A stretch of DNA of 64,000 bases, taken from contig NZ_DIHC01000001.1 of NCBI RefSeq assembly GCF_002419965.1, positions 124,001 through 188,000 of the forward strand, written 5' to 3'. Source of the DNA: Pseudomonas sp. UBA5706 (lineage in GTDB: Bacteria; Pseudomonadota; Gammaproteobacteria; Pseudomonadales; Pseudomonadaceae). Below the pieces are notes generated by a model. It ran no database searches, was not told the DNA's origin, and saw only the letters and a list, made by a program, of their open reading frames with translations. A program made the translations under genes and the position numbers. How positions within the stretch are numbered: position 1 is the stretch's first letter; each line of letters begins with the position of its first letter. This document shows positions 16,770 through 26,172 of the stretch, piece by piece.

Positions 16770-18385
16770 AAATGCGCTGCTCCTTCGAGGCGACCGGTAA
16801 TGATTTCCGCTGCGCGCATGGCAATCGCCATGGCCGGGGCGTTGGTGTTGCCGGAGACCAGGGTGGGCATGACCGAGGTGTCGACGACCCGCACCCCCTT
16901 GACGCCGCGCACCTTGAGTTGCAGATCGACCACCGAGTCAGCATCAGCGCCCATGCGGCACGTACCGCTGACGTGAAAGGCGGTCTGCCCGTAGTGACGC
17001 AGGGCGCGAAGGATTTGCTCGTCGGTCTGCGCCTCCACACCCGGGGTGAGCTCAGCGACGATGAACGGCTTGAGCGCGGGCTGCGCGGCCAATTTCCGAA
17101 GCCAGCGCACCAGGGCGACGCCGGCCACGCGATCGGTTTCGGCGCTTAGGTAATTGGCATTGATCAGCGGCGCAACCGCCGGATCTGCCGACTGGATGCG
17201 TATTTCGCCCTGGCTTTCAGGCCGCAAAAAGTAACCGCCGAGGGTCAAGCCAGGCGCCTTATCGATCATCACCCGGTTGCCGTCACCGAGCATCGAATAC
17301 AGGCTGACACCGATTTGCGCATCGGGCCGCTCCAGGCCTGCACGGGTTTTGACGAAGCCGCCGGCCTCATGAGCGGCATGGGTCATCGGGCCTTTCTTGC
17401 GCACCCAGTAGTTGAACAGCGACCGGATCAGCCCGAACCCGGCAAAGCAGTGGTTAAAACTTCCACGCGTTACTCGATACTGCATCGCGATATACAGGTG
17501 CTCGCGCAGATTCCGTCCGACATTGGCCGAGTCGCGGACGACGTTGATTCCGAGTCCGGAGAGCAATTCGGACGGTCCGACACCTGACAGCTGCAAGAGC
17601 TTTGGCGTTTCGATGGCGCCGGCGCACAGCAGCACCTCGCGCTTTATGGCAATGCTGCGCAGGCCCGCGGCATTGCGCACTTCAATGGCCACCGCGCGGT
17701 CACCTGCGAATTCGATGCGCTGCACCGTACTGGCCGTCATAACCGCCAGGTTGGGGCGGTCACGCACGGGGTCGAGAAACGCCTTGGCCGCGCTGAAGCG
17801 TTGACCGCCCCAGGTCGTCTGCGGCTGGTAACCAAAACCGCCTTGACTCACCGCATCGACATCGTTGGTGTCGGCCACTGGTGCGGTGCCCGCCTGCCCG
17901 GCCGCCGCAATGACTGCGTCACACAGCTCATCGTTGGCCGGATGAATGCTGACCTTCAGCGGGCCTCCCTTGCCGCGCCACGGCGCGCTGCCCAGTTGAT
18001 GGTCCTCCAGCGCGACGAATTGCCGACCGATGTCCTTCCAACCCCAACCCTCGCAGCCTTGCGCTTCCCATGCATCGTAATCGGCCGGCGCCCCCCGTAC
18101 ATAGACCATGCCGTTGACCGAGCTGGAGCCACCGATGGCCCTGCCCTTGAGCCAGAGTTCGTCGGCCATCCCCTCGCCACGCGAGGCTTGGTAGTCCCAC
18201 ACATGGGAGTTGCCCGCCGTGAGGAGCTTGCCAATACCGCGCGGCATGGCGATTAGCGGGCTTGAATGGTCCGGTCCGCTTTCGATCAATAACACCGAGA
18301 CACTGGGGTCCTGGGACAGCCGGTTCGCCATCACGCAGCCAGCCGAGCCCGCACCAACGATGATGTAGTCATAGGTTTTGAGCAT
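16766..18385 (-). CDS. GMC-family FAD alcohol oxidoreductase
   Basis: A 539-residue glucose-methanol-choline oxidoreductase. The FAD motif YDYIIVGAGSAGCVMANRLS is at residues 5-24. The first GMC signature lies around GRAIGGSSSVNGMVYVRGAP, and the second around LLCAGAIETPKLLQLSGVGP. The active-site histidine is in FHVSGTCRMG and the closing FAD segment is VVDTSVMPTLVSGNTNAPAM. Related enzymes oxidise choline, long-chain or polymeric alcohols such as polyethylene glycol. The combination with an aldehyde dehydrogenase and DUF1302/1329 suggests a bulky or hydrophobic alcohol, which is inference. It is divergent from the TetR gene at 18630. Confidence 0.93.
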   Translation of the reverse strand: MLKTYDYIIVGAGSAGCVMANRLSQDPSVSVLLIESGPDHSSPLIAMPRGIGKLLTAGNSHVWDYQASRGEGMADELWLKGRAIGGSSSVNGMVYVRGAPADYDAWEAQGCEGWGWKDIGRQFVALEDHQLGSAPWRGKGGPLKVSIHPANDELCDAVIAAAGQAGTAPVADTNDVDAVSQGGFGYQPQTTWGGQRFSAAKAFLDPVRDRPNLAVMTASTVQRIEFAGDRAVAIEVRNAAGLRSIAIKREVLLCAGAIETPKLLQLSGVGPSELLSGLGINVVRDSANVGRNLREHLYIAMQYRVTRGSFNHCFAGFGLIRSLFNYWVRKKGPMTHAAHEAGGFVKTRAGLERPDAQIGVSLYSMLGDGNRVMIDKAPGLTLGGYFLRPESQGEIRIQSADPAVAPLINANYLSAETDRVAGVALVRWLRKLAAQPALKPFIVAELTPGVEAQTDEQILRALRHYGQTAFHVSGTCRMGADADSVVDLQLKVRGVKGVRVVDTSVMPTLVSGNTNAPAMAIAMRAAEIITGRLEGAAHL

Positions 18386-18629
18386 TTTTTATTATTCTGC
18401 GTTGCGAGGTGTGCGAGGACTGTAGAACTGCACTGCACAGGGCACAACGGACAGATAGGCGGATCTGTTCGGCAACCGGCGCTGGCAATTTGTTGCACAG
18501 GGTCTAGCCCCTCTTCTTGCTCGACCCAGACGCCTGTGCCAGTCTGCAACCCGTGCGAAAAAGACATTTCTCAAGAATGTGTCCAATAACTCTAAAAACC
18601 AACCGCGCCTCTGACGTAGAGATTCCTCC

Positions 18630-19286
18630 ATGAATCAATACAGATCCTCGCAGAACCAATGGCCTGAATCCTTCGACCCCAGCGCTGACCGACATACCCG
18701 ACGCGCGCAACGTACGCGGGATCTGATGCTGACCACGATGTACCAGCTGGCACTGGAAAAGGACTACCGGGAAATCACCATTCAAGACTTGCTGGACCGC
18801 TCGGGCGTCGCGCGGTCGACGTTCTACGCGCACTTTCGGGACAAGGAGGACCTGCTGGTAGCAGGCTATGGCGTCATGGGCGAACCGGTGGTCAAGCCCG
18901 GCATGAGCCACGGCCAACCGCGAATGGTGCTGGACGTGTGCGGATGGTTATTCGCCGCCACCCGGACACATGCAGCGCTGACCACCTCGTTGATGGGCGG
19001 CGCCTCTCGGGAAATCGTCCTCGCTCACTTGGAAAACCTGCTGATCATTCAGGTTCGTGGACACTTGAAGCGATATGGGGCCTATGAGGCGGATGAACTG
19101 CGAGGCGAGATTGCCGTGCGCAGCCTGGTCGGCGGCCTGCTCGCGATCTGGGTATGGTGGGTGCGCCAGAACTATTGTTACAGCCCCGCAAGGGTCAGCG
19201 ACGCGTTCAATGGCCTGATGAGCGAGGGGGTGTGGCCCGGCGGTGCAGCAGACACCATCTCATCCGGCGCGGCAAAGACAAGCTGA
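18630..19286 (+). CDS. TetR/AcrR-family regulator
   Basis: A 218-residue regulator. A TetR helix-turn-helix at about residues 22-78 contains LEKDYREITIQDLLDRSGVA and RSTFYAHFRDKEDLLVAGYG. The remainder is helical, resembling the TetR_C group with a DUF1956-like bundle. It is transcribed away from the GMC/ALDH/DUF1302/DUF1329 genes and is the obvious candidate to repress them. The 244-base interval between the two starts should hold both promoters. I did not find a clear palindrome there. The ligand is unknown. Confidence 0.9.
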   Translation: MNQYRSSQNQWPESFDPSADRHTRRAQRTRDLMLTTMYQLALEKDYREITIQDLLDRSGVARSTFYAHFRDKEDLLVAGYGVMGEPVVKPGMSHGQPRMVLDVCGWLFAATRTHAALTTSLMGGASREIVLAHLENLLIIQVRGHLKRYGAYEADELRGEIAVRSLVGGLLAIWVWWVRQNYCYSPARVSDAFNGLMSEGVWPGGAADTISSGAAKTS

Positions 19287-19431
19287 ATGATCAACGCCAG
19301 GAAGTTCTGTCGCTGGATCTGCGTTGCCGTTCAACTGCACTTCGATACGCTGGACAGACAGCCATGACGATAAGCTGCCGGCCGTCACTGCGATACAGTC
19401 GGCGGCACTGATAGCGTCGATCGATTTCGCT

Positions 19432-19860
19432 ATGATGCTCGGCGTCATCATGCCCACAGACGCCGCTATGCCCAGACTATCGTTCGCTATCAGGCTGCTG
19501 TTCGCCTGTTGCCTTTTTGCCGCCACGGCCAATCACATTCACGCAGATGCGTTACATGGATTTCTATGGGACTACGGATACGGGCGCGACGCTCGCTTGG
19601 TAAGCCGTATCTTCTGGGGGGCGCTTACACTCTTTGACCCGGTTGCCGCCTTGCTGCTATTCATCAAGCCCAAAGTCGGTATCGCCTTGACGGCAGCGAT
19701 CATTTTGATCGACGTAGCCCATAACACCTTCTACGTTGCGCTCAAGCAACAGTGGCTGGAGCGGTTTTACCTTTCCCAGGTGGCATTCCTTATCGTTGTA
19801 TTTTTGCTTGCGCCGGTTGCTTGGCGTGGATTGAACCGCGACCGGACGATCGGCGGTTAA
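19432..19860 (+). CDS. Small integral-membrane protein of unknown function
   Basis: A protein of about 142 residues with four predicted membrane spans (FAIRLLFACCLFAATANHIH; ALTLFDPVAALLLFI; GIALTAAIILIDVAHNTFYV; VAFLIVVFLLAPVAW). The polar sites HIHADALHGFLWDYGYG and DVAHNTFYV recur in this kind of small membrane protein. I do not recognise a named family. The start is uncertain: ATGs at 19432, 19435, 19450 and 19468 are all in frame and none has a good ribosome site. It appears to be a single gene. Confidence 0.7.
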   Translation: MMLGVIMPTDAAMPRLSFAIRLLFACCLFAATANHIHADALHGFLWDYGYGRDARLVSRIFWGALTLFDPVAALLLFIKPKVGIALTAAIILIDVAHNTFYVALKQQWLERFYLSQVAFLIVVFLLAPVAWRGLNRDRTIGG

Positions 19861-20179
19861 GTCCAGGGATAACGCGCGGCTCGAAGAACAGCCTTTCATG
19901 GATCGCCCGCCACCAAGGCTCAGCTCATAAACGCAGACCGCGACAGCTTGCAAACTTCACTCTGGCTTGAGTCCAATAGACCTGCGTGATGTTCACCGAT
20001 TATCAGCGCCTGCCTGACAGCAAGAAATCAGGTGAGCGTTATTCTTTGCGCCGACATCTGGTCCTCATTTTTTTCGGTGGCAGGTCGATAGCCAAGCAAG
20101 ATTATTTCTGCACCTAACTCGCTAAACTGGCCATCCCCCCCTATTCAGTCAGCTTCATCGCAGACCCAGGTTGAATTCG
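19861..20179. other. Intergenic stretch upstream of the histidine kinase
   Basis: About 320 bases without a recognisable gene, repeat or terminator. The kinase promoter should be in the AT-richer right half. Confidence 0.5.
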
Positions 20180-22636
20180 ATGCCTTCCAACACCACCAAT
20201 TCCATTGCAGTATCAGGCCGGTTAGCCGATCAGGTTCGAGGCTTTGCCTGGGGTACAACGAGCCTGGGTCCCATCGACCAATGGGGGGCCGCACAGTGCG
20301 TGGCGGTGAATATGGTGCTCACCTCACGCTTTCCGGCGTGCCTGGCGTTGGGGCCGGAACTGATCATGGTGTACAACGACGCATTCGTGCCCATGCTCGG
20401 CTCCAAAATGCTGGCGCTGGGTCGCTCGTTTTCCGACGTGTGGAGCGAGGCGTGGGACTCCATCGGCCCGATCGCGGACAAAGCCTTCGGCGGTGAATCA
20501 ACGTTCATTGAAGACTTTGAGTTAGAGATCAGCCGCAATGGCTCGCTTGAAACTGCCTACTTCACGTTTTGCTATAGCCCCGTTTGCGACGAAAAGGGTC
20601 AGGTGATCGGACTGCTGGATACCGTCATCGAGACTACCGGGAAAGTCCTGACGCAAAAACGGCTGCACGATTTTGCCTCGGCGCTGGAGAACGAAGTACG
20701 CGAGCGGACTGCGGACCGGGATCGCATGTGGATGATGTCGGTGGACTGCATGATCATCACGGATGCGACGACCTCAGTGCAGTCCGTCAACCCCGCCTGC
20801 GCGGCTCAGCTGGGATGGAGCGAGGACGATCTTTCGGGCACCAAGCTACATGATCTGGTGTTTGAAGATGATCGCGCAGATTTCGATGATCAATGGACGC
20901 AGGCCGTACAGGGCAGCGGATCGTTGCGCGTTGAGGCGCGGGTGCTGACCAAAGGCGGCGAGCATGTAACGCTGGCGCTCAGGGGCAGTTTTCACGACCA
21001 CACCATGCTCTTGATCGCCAGGGATATAACGGCCGATCGTGAAGCCGAGGCAGCACTGAAAAAAACCGAGCAGGCGTTGCAGCAGGCCCAGAAGATGGAA
21101 GCGATCGGGCGCCTGACCGGGGGCGTCGCCCACGACTTCAACAACCTGCTTCAGGTTATCGCCGGGAACCTGCAACTGCTCAGCACCGAGGTAGTTGGCA
21201 ACGAAAAGGCGATGCGCAGGCTGGACAATGCGTTGTCCGGTGTCACCAGAGGCGCCAAACTTTCCAGTTACCTATTGGCCTTCAGCCGCAAGCAGACCCT
21301 GGAACCTCGTGTGGTCAAGATCGACGCGGCCATTGCCGGCATGGACGACATGCTCAGACGAACGCTTGGGGAGGAGTTTGACATCGAGGTCTCCTTCGCA
21401 AGCGATCTGTGGAATACCTTCGTCGACCCGGCGCAGGTCGAGAACGCGTTGCTTAATCTCTGCATCAACGCGCGAGATGCCATGGACGGCGTTGGAAGGC
21501 TGACCATCGAAGTAGCCAACAAGGTGCTCGACCAGGCTTACGCAGACCTGCATGACGAAGTGATACCCGGTGATTACGTCATGCTTGCGGTCAGTGACAC
21601 GGGCTGTGGCATGCCCCCTGCCGTCATAAGCCAGGCGTTCGAGCCCTTCTTCACCACCAAGCCCGCAGGCAAAGGTACGGGATTGGGGTTGTCGATGATT
21701 TTTGGCTTCGTCAAGCAATCGGGGGGGCATGTAAAAATCTACAGCGAAATAGGCCACGGGACGACCGTCAAGATCTATCTCCCGCGCTCACTGGATGCCG
21801 AAGAAGTGATCGAAGTCATGGACACGCGGGCGGTCATGGGCGGCACTGAGACAATCCTGGTGGTCGAGGATGATCAGAACGTTCAGGAAACCGTCGTCGA
21901 GACGCTCAAGGAGCTTGGCTATCAGGTGTTGAAAGCCAATGATGCGACCAGCGCGCTGCCTATCGTGCAGAGCGGCATTCCAATCGACCTGCTGTTTACG
22001 GACGTGATCATGCCGGGGGCGCTGAAAAGCCCTGAGCTGGCCAGGCAGGCGCGCGCGAGCCTGCCGAATATCGCGGTGTTATTCACTTCCGGCTACACCG
22101 AAAACGCGATTGTGCACGGCGGCAAGCTTGATCGCGGCGTTGAGCTGCTGGGCAAGCCATACACCCGAGAAGCCCTTGCTCGCAGAATCCGGCACGTCTT
22201 GGCCAACCAAAAGCAGCAGGAGCAAGCGTCGCAGGATCTGGAGCAGGTTCGTAACCAAGACTCACCCAAGGCGCTTAAGGTGCTGTTTGTCGAAGACGAC
22301 GAAATCATCCGGGGAGTGACCGTCGAATTGCTGGAAAGTATCGGCCATCAGGTCATCGCCGCCGAGAGCGCGGAGCGTGCGCTCATGGCGTTGAAAGCGG
22401 AGGTCGATGTCCTGATTACCGATATCGGCCTGGGTGGAATGTCGGGCGAGAAGCTCGCCGCGTTGGCACGTGCTGAATATCCCCGCCTGGGCGTCGTCTT
22501 CGCATCGGGTGGCGATACCGCAACTGCGGTGAGCGAAACGGTGTTTCTGCGCAAGCCCTACAGCCTGGATAGCCTGGGTGCCGCCATCAACGAGGCGCAC
22601 GCCGTCAGACTGCAATCCGCAAACGCCGGGGCCTAG
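20180..22636 (+). CDS. Hybrid sensor histidine kinase with two receiver domains
   Basis: An 818-residue soluble signalling protein with no clear membrane span. An N-terminal PAS-like sensor at about 1-150 (SRFPACLALGPELIMVYNDA) is followed by a second PAS at about 175-290 (DCMIITDATTSVQSVNPACA). The dimerisation helix carries the phospho-acceptor in GGVAHDFNNLLQVIAGNLQL. The ATPase domain has LINARD-type NLCINARDAMDG, a VSDTGCGMP box and the GKGTGLGLSM lid. Two receivers follow: the first with Asp in LLFTDVIMPG, the second with Asp in VLITDIGLGGMSG. The ATG at 20180 is used rather than TTG 20171. No separate response-regulator gene is adjacent, so output may pass by phosphotransfer. Confidence 0.92.
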   Translation: MPSNTTNSIAVSGRLADQVRGFAWGTTSLGPIDQWGAAQCVAVNMVLTSRFPACLALGPELIMVYNDAFVPMLGSKMLALGRSFSDVWSEAWDSIGPIADKAFGGESTFIEDFELEISRNGSLETAYFTFCYSPVCDEKGQVIGLLDTVIETTGKVLTQKRLHDFASALENEVRERTADRDRMWMMSVDCMIITDATTSVQSVNPACAAQLGWSEDDLSGTKLHDLVFEDDRADFDDQWTQAVQGSGSLRVEARVLTKGGEHVTLALRGSFHDHTMLLIARDITADREAEAALKKTEQALQQAQKMEAIGRLTGGVAHDFNNLLQVIAGNLQLLSTEVVGNEKAMRRLDNALSGVTRGAKLSSYLLAFSRKQTLEPRVVKIDAAIAGMDDMLRRTLGEEFDIEVSFASDLWNTFVDPAQVENALLNLCINARDAMDGVGRLTIEVANKVLDQAYADLHDEVIPGDYVMLAVSDTGCGMPPAVISQAFEPFFTTKPAGKGTGLGLSMIFGFVKQSGGHVKIYSEIGHGTTVKIYLPRSLDAEEVIEVMDTRAVMGGTETILVVEDDQNVQETVVETLKELGYQVLKANDATSALPIVQSGIPIDLLFTDVIMPGALKSPELARQARASLPNIAVLFTSGYTENAIVHGGKLDRGVELLGKPYTREALARRIRHVLANQKQQEQASQDLEQVRNQDSPKALKVLFVEDDEIIRGVTVELLESIGHQVIAAESAERALMALKAEVDVLITDIGLGGMSGEKLAALARAEYPRLGVVFASGGDTATAVSETVFLRKPYSLDSLGAAINEAHAVRLQSANAGA

Positions 22637-22648
22637 ATCACCGCCGAT

Positions 22649-22670
22649 GCCACGCGCGTGGGAGCGTGGC
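22649..22670. repeat. Short hairpin after the kinase gene
   Basis: GCCACGC and GCGTGGC pair with an 8-base loop, 12 bases after the kinase stop. The GTGGGAGCG loop side resembles the core of Pseudomonas REP sequences. There is no T-run, so a terminator role is uncertain. Confidence 0.35.
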
Positions 22671-22689
22671 TAGCTGCTGCCGAATCAGC

Positions 22690-22920
22690 GCGCTCTGCCT
22701 CAAGCCCTGCACGGTCATCCGGGCACCCGTTACCGCCAATGTCACGCCTAAGCGCGTTGAAGCGCTTGGGCCCATCGAGCAGGGCCAAGCGCCTTGGCTG
22801 ACCCGTTATTACAAGGCCGACATCCACTTCGACAACCTGCATAACCTGCGGGCCTGGTATGACCGGGTCAGGGTCCGTCCTGCGGTTCAGAAAGCGTTGC
22901 GCGAGGAGGGTCTTGCGTAA
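22690..22920 (+). pseudogene. Glutathione S-transferase, C-terminal fragment
   Basis: The frame ending at 22920 reads APWLTRYYKADIHFDNLHNL and then RAWYDRVRVRPAVQKALREE, the standard last helix of a GST-type protein (arginine-alanine-tryptophan and RPAVQKAL motifs). No thioredoxin-fold domain or credible start lies upstream, where the kinase gene ends, so only the last quarter of a GST gene survives. It is an isolated remnant. Confidence 0.6.
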
Positions 22921-22957
22921 AGACGCGCGCATCGCTCTAACTACCCCGCATCGACTC

Positions 22958-23389
22958 CTACAGTTTCATGCCCACCGCCAACCGATTGAAGGCATTCATC
23001 AAGGCCGCCGCCAGCGTCAGGTCGGATATCTCGGCATCGGAAAAGTACGTTTTCAACGGATCAAATAACGCGTCGGGCGCGCCCATCTGGCTGATGTCGG
23101 TGAGTGTCTCGACCCATGCCAGGGCCGCACGCTCGCGCTCGCTGAACAGTTCACTCACTCGCCAGCCGGCGAGGCAATCAAGCTTTTCCTGCGCGACCTC
23201 ACATTCGCGCAGTGTCTGCGAATGCTTGCCAAGACAGAACGCGCAGCCGTTGATCTGCGAGATGCGCAAATACACCAGTTCAAGCAGCGACAAGCCTAGC
23301 GGGCTCTTGGCCAGGGCCGCATTGGTGGCGACCAGGCCTTGGTAAGCGGCAGGCGACAGTGAATGGAAGGGCAGTCTGAGTTGGCTCAT
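22958..23389 (-). CDS. AhpD-like / carboxymuconolactone decarboxylase-family protein
   Basis: A 143-residue protein of the alkylhydroperoxidase D-like group. The redox motif lies in INGCAFCLGKHSQTLRECE, a Cys-x2-Cys with the downstream histidine typical of peroxidatic AhpD cores. ERERAALAWVETLTDISQMG and ISDLTLAAALMNAFNRLAVG complete the family pattern. It probably protects against organic peroxides or acts on a small electrophile. The chosen ATG (23389) matches usual family starts; a longer frame begins 20 codons upstream. It is divergent from the MocR gene at 23522, a common pairing. Confidence 0.85.
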   Translation of the reverse strand: MSQLRLPFHSLSPAAYQGLVATNAALAKSPLGLSLLELVYLRISQINGCAFCLGKHSQTLRECEVAQEKLDCLAGWRVSELFSERERAALAWVETLTDISQMGAPDALFDPLKTYFSDAEISDLTLAAALMNAFNRLAVGMKL

Positions 23390-23521
23390 GGCGAGGGTTC
23401 CGTGTACAGGAAAGTGAACGGGCGCGGGGAGGTGGAACACCGCCTCCAATAACGGTAGGGCGCACTTTAAAGCCGTGATGGCCTAAGCTGTAGGGCCAAA
23501 AAACCGACAAATGACCAGGCC

Positions 23522-24928
23522 ATGATTGTTCCCTTCAAGTTGGAGCGCGAGCTGCCAGCGCCGATCTATCGCCAGCTCTATCAGAGGTTTCGTGACGCCA
23601 TCGCGCAAGGCCGCCTGCGTCCCGGCGCTCGGGTGCCTGCAGTTCGCGCATTAGCCGCAGAGCTGAACCTGGCGCGCGGCACTGTCGATGCGGCCTATCA
23701 GTTACTGATTGGCGAGGGCTACCTGATCGCTCGCGGGGCAGCCGGCACGTTTGTCACAGCGCAACTGCTGTCCGATTGCACGCCCCTGCCCCAGCTCCGC
23801 GCTCCCATTGCCTCAACGATGTACCACGCTTGCCATTGCGGGACGCCGCCGCTGGCATTGCAGATCGGTCTTCCCGCGCTCGACGCCTTTCCGCGCAAAC
23901 TCTGGACACGTTTGGCGGGCCGGGAACTGCGGCAGGCTGGCGTCGAAGGGCTCATTTACCCGGACTCGCGAGGCTATGCCCCCTTGCGCACGGCCATCGC
24001 GGCCTACCTGGGGATTTCAAGGGGGATCAGTTGCCATCCGGATCAGGTTTTCGTGTGCGCCGGCTATCGCGCTTGCCTTGATCTGATTAGCCATACCTTG
24101 ATGCGCCGAGGCGACACATGCTGGCTGGAAGAGCCTGGTTTTTTCATGGCCCGAAACGCCCTGATGGAAGCGGGCGCACAGTTGATACCGGTGCCCGTGG
24201 ATGATCAGGGGCTGGACGTCGAACAAGGCATCGCCCGCGCCCCGCAGGCTAGTTTTGCCGTGGTCACGCCGACCCATCAGAGCCCGCTGGGCGTATCGCT
24301 GTCGCTGCCGCGCAGGTTGGCGCTGCTGGACTGGGCCAACCGCCAGGGCAGCTGGATCATTGAGGACGACTACGACAGTGAGTACCGCTACCAGGGCAAG
24401 CCGTTGCCCGCCCTCAAGAGCCTTGATCAGCAAGGCCGCGTGCTGTATGCCGGGACTTTCAGCAAGGTACTGTTCCCGGGCTTGCGCCTGGCCTATCTGG
24501 TGGTGCCCGCCGAACAGAGCCAGACATTCGCCCGTCAAGCGGATCGGCTGCATAATCACTGCCCACACCTGCTTCAGGCGACCATCGCCACCTTTCTTGA
24601 CGAGGGTCACTTCGCTCGGCATTTAAAGAAAATGCGAAGCCTGTACGCGCAACGTCGTCAGTGGCTGATCGATGCATTGCACCAACGCCTTGGCGACCGC
24701 CTGCACATCGATCTTCAAGCAGGCGGCATGCATCTGGTGGCGGCGCTTGGCGAAGGTGATGACGTCGAGTTCGCCAGGCGTGCCAGGGCGGTTGGCATTG
24801 CCGTCGAACCGCTGTCAACGTGGTACGTGCAAGCCAATCCGAGACAGGGCCTGGTTCTCGGGTTCACGAATATCGCCAGTGCCGGACAGGCGTCGACCGT
24901 GGCACTTCAATTGGCTCAGCTCCTATAG
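23522..24928 (+). CDS. MocR-type regulator (GntR HTH fused to aminotransferase domain)
   Basis: A 468-residue fusion. A GntR winged helix is at residues 1-75 (APIYRQLYQRFRDAIAQGRL; VPAVRALAAELNLARGTVDA). A fold-type I aminotransferase domain follows from about 110. The PLP lysine is in YAGTFSKVLFPGLRLAYLV, and EDDYDSEYRYQGKPLPAL is the conserved MocR loop. PLP binding should therefore be intact. MocR proteins of this type often control the divergent gene, here the AhpD-like gene 132 bases away. Effector unknown; no pyridoxal synthesis genes are nearby. Confidence 0.92.
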   Translation: MIVPFKLERELPAPIYRQLYQRFRDAIAQGRLRPGARVPAVRALAAELNLARGTVDAAYQLLIGEGYLIARGAAGTFVTAQLLSDCTPLPQLRAPIASTMYHACHCGTPPLALQIGLPALDAFPRKLWTRLAGRELRQAGVEGLIYPDSRGYAPLRTAIAAYLGISRGISCHPDQVFVCAGYRACLDLISHTLMRRGDTCWLEEPGFFMARNALMEAGAQLIPVPVDDQGLDVEQGIARAPQASFAVVTPTHQSPLGVSLSLPRRLALLDWANRQGSWIIEDDYDSEYRYQGKPLPALKSLDQQGRVLYAGTFSKVLFPGLRLAYLVVPAEQSQTFARQADRLHNHCPHLLQATIATFLDEGHFARHLKKMRSLYAQRRQWLIDALHQRLGDRLHIDLQAGGMHLVAALGEGDDVEFARRARAVGIAVEPLSTWYVQANPRQGLVLGFTNIASAGQASTVALQLAQLL

Positions 24929-25020
24929 CTCAATAAGGAGCTGCAGGCGGACCAGAGCAGTGCCGAAGCCGGGGTCATGCGTGTCGCACGCTCCTCGCGA
25001 CACCGGTACACGATAACGCG

Positions 25021-25691
25021 TTAAAAACCGGCCGCGTGACCATCCCTGCGACTGTCGCGGGCCGCTACGTAGCCATGATCAGCATCGTCGGACAGCCGGC
25101 AGATGAACTGACCGGAACCGAAATCCATGTAGGGGTCTTCCACGGATTTAAGGCGATGTCCGTTAGCGCCCAGCCCTTCTACTGCATCGGCATTCATGAT
25201 CGATTCGAGATCCACCGAAAAATCCTGGTTCACCTTCCATCGCGGCGCATCGCACGCTGCCTGGGGCTGCTGCTGATAATCGAGCATCCGCACCAACGTT
25301 TTCACGTGCCCCTGAGGCTGCATAGCGCCGCCCATGACCCCAAAGCTCATTTGCGCAACGCCGTCTTTGGTCAGGAACGCAGGAATGATGGTATGGAATG
25401 GCTTCTTACCAGGGGCGACAACGTTGGCCGAGGCGGGATCACTGGAGAAGCCCGCGCCTCGATTCTGCAGGCTGATGCCATAGCCGGGCACTACGATCCC
25501 GGAGCCGCAGCCCATGTAATTGGACTGGATGAACGAGACCAGCATGCCGCTCTCATCGGCAGCGGTGAGGTAAACCGTGCCGCCGGATCGGGGCATGCCG
25601 AACTCAGGATGGCGGGCGTTAGCGGGGTCGATCAGCCGTTGCTCGGCTGGCCAGATAAGCAGGTTCGAGCATTTGCTCCGGCGTCACGTAT
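25021..25691 (-). pseudogene. Gamma-glutamyltransferase, C-terminal half of a broken gene
   Basis: The last 210 or so codons of a gamma-glutamyltransferase of the YwrD-like group. YVTPEQMLEPAYLASRA is followed by a one-base frameshift, then LIDPANARHPEFGMPRSGGT, where the threonine of SGGTVYL is the expected autoprocessing nucleophile. VVPGYGISLQNRGAGF and FGVMGGAMQPQGHVKTLVRM follow. The frame from 25596 to 25021 is clean. The matching N-terminal half lies at 27093-27496 on the same strand, and about 200 codons of the middle are gone, replaced by a pyocin cassette. Confidence 0.85.
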
Positions 25692-25908
25692 CAAGTAAAG
25701 GAAATCGGCCCGTTTTCGAGCCCATTTTCCGCCGCAAATCCAGCCTCGAAAACACCTCAAAAACAGCCAAATCAAGAGCGTCTCCAACGGCCCTTCGGGA
25801 CTGCTCGCCGCGAGGCATCATAGGGCTTTCGCGGCATATCCTCGCCCGTTACCGTCTGCGGCATCCCACGACCCCTTGACCCCTCTCCGTTCGATTGCTT
25901 TTTCTCTG

Positions 25909-25956
25909 CCCCGTGTTTCACCAGGGCGCGTTTTTCCGCCTTGGTGAAACACGGGG
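25909..25956. repeat. Perfect 15-bp inverted repeat with 18-base loop
   Basis: CCCCGTGTTTCACCA (25909-25923) and TGGTGAAACACGGGG (25942-25956) are exact complements. It lies in the unexplained left part of the foreign segment and is not followed by a T-run on either strand. It may be a recombination or attachment-type site, or a decayed transposon end. Its function is unknown. Confidence 0.6.
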
Positions 25957-26172
25957 GGTACAAGCAAAGCGCGTAAGGTTTTTTAACTAACCCACTGAAA
26001 CGAGATGCAAGCAGATGAAGAATGACAAGCCGCGAATCATCAAAAGAGGCGATCCTGATGACAAGCCAATGCCGTTTCCGACATTCATCAGTTTTGGTGC
26101 GCTCTCCTTATCCTGCATCTGCCCCATCTGCCCCATCTGCACTACCAATGAGAGTTTCAGCATTCGTCCAAG

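Noticed and set aside
22649..22670. Intrinsic terminator after the kinase gene
   Set aside because: The stem is only seven bases and no T-run follows. It is listed as a repeat instead.
25772..25963. A 63-codon minus-strand frame
   Set aside because: It overlaps the 15-bp inverted repeat, is strongly basic and has no coding context or ribosome site.
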